From assembly GCA_903899015.1 (NCBI GenBank), contig CAIUHP010000045.1, positions 112,538 through 176,537 on the forward strand: a stretch of DNA of 64,000 nucleotides, given 5' to 3'. Origin of the DNA: an uncultured Armatimonadota bacterium (GTDB taxonomy: Bacteria; Armatimonadota; Fimbriimonadia; Fimbriimonadales; Fimbriimonadaceae). Numbering within the stretch: position 1 is the first letter of the stretch; each line of letters begins with the position of its first letter. Below the pieces are notes generated by a model, which saw nothing but the letters and a program-made list of their open reading frames with translations, was not told the DNA's origin and made no database searches. Position numbers and translations under genes: made by a program. This document shows positions 63,860 through 64,000 of the stretch, one piece after another.

Positions 63860-64000
63860 GGCTCTCTCTCATTTCGTGTGGGTTAGGTTCAGCGTAGGTT
63901 TGGCATAGAAGTAGACACTTTTCGAGTTTTCATTCCATGATTTCTGTATGAGATCTGAAGAGCTGTTTGCGATGGGCCTTGGTCTTTCTCGTCCTTGGAT
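63860..64000 (+). mobile_element. Left end of an ISL3-like insertion sequence (runs off the window)
   Basis: The stretch starting GGCTCTCTCTCATTTCG at 63860 resembles the GGCTCTT-type terminal repeats of ISL3-family elements. A transposase-like reading frame begins at 63948. The right end is beyond the window, so the target duplication cannot be checked. Confidence 0.55.
63948..64000 (+). CDS. ISL3-family transposase, N-terminal fragment
   Basis: ATG at 63948 opens a frame reading MRSEELFAMGLGLSRPW, which then leaves the window. The LxxxLGLxxPW opening is characteristic of ISL3 (IS204/IS1001/IS1096/IS1165) transposases. Only 17 codons are visible, so the DDE domain cannot be checked. Confidence 0.55.
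   Translation, partial: MRSEELFAMGLGLSRPW

Overview
The window is bacterial chromosome of about 50% G+C by eye, densely coded on both strands, with about 50 genes. No rRNA, tRNA or CRISPR array was seen. The lineage cannot be proved from the sequence alone. The mixture (S53 peptidase with Ig-like repeats, caspase-TPR protein, BNR-repeat protein, several hybrid kinases, paired GH29 fucosidases, archaeal-type ProS, frequent TTG/GTG starts and a TANNNT box about 6 nt before many first start codons) suggests a soil or freshwater terrabacterial lineage. Armatimonadota (Fimbriimonadia-like) is my best guess, as inference only.

Layout. 0-4.4 kb: two divergent hybrid histidine kinases. 4.5-5.8 kb: metY. 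5.9-11 kb: a secreted twin beta-sandwich protein, a secreted glycoside-hydrolase-like protein and a type I sulfatase. 11-20 kb: large secreted proteins, namely an S53 peptidase with five C-terminal repeats, an M48 metallopeptidase whose frame is cut by an in-frame TAA, and a caspase-TPR protein. 20-30.5 kb: a sugar region on the minus strand with two alpha-L-fucosidases, an RbsD/FucU-like mutarotase, a zinc alcohol dehydrogenase, an M15 peptidase and an RbsABC-type sugar importer. Together with the sulfatase and GH-like genes this reads as uptake and oxidation of fucose from a possibly sulfated glycan (inference). 31-36.8 kb: membrane proteins, a BNR-repeat protein, a DnaA-N-like protein and an MBL hydrolase. 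37-39 kb: a FliA/WhiG-type sigma factor gene split by one extra C, and a SurA-like lipoprotein. 39-42.7 kb: speE and speD, the latter behind a strong promoter and a long structured leader. 42.7-45.8 kb: an ABC transporter of the LolD/MacB type and a DsbA-RibD fusion. 46-52.7 kb: an HD hydrolase, an ankyrin protein, an FmdB protein, tdk, two secreted paralogues, a DUF2905 protein, a HAD phosphatase and queA. 52.8-55.5 kb: a MerR-like protein, a GT4 glycosyltransferase and a polytopic protein with presenilin/SPP-like motifs. 55.4-58.7 kb: an operon of acyltransferase E2, class I glutamine-amidotransferase-like hydrolase, biotinyl protein and HMG-CoA-lyase-like enzyme. 58.8-63.5 kb: a large hybrid kinase and proS. 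63.6-64 kb: an NTF2-like gene apparently cut by the left end of an ISL3-like element that runs off the window.

Most notable points: a bacterial presenilin-like protein; a structured RNA before speD; a repeated TANNNT-N6-start arrangement that points to leaderless transcription; a DsbA-RibD fusion; and three genes broken by an in-frame stop, a C-run frameshift and an IS insertion.
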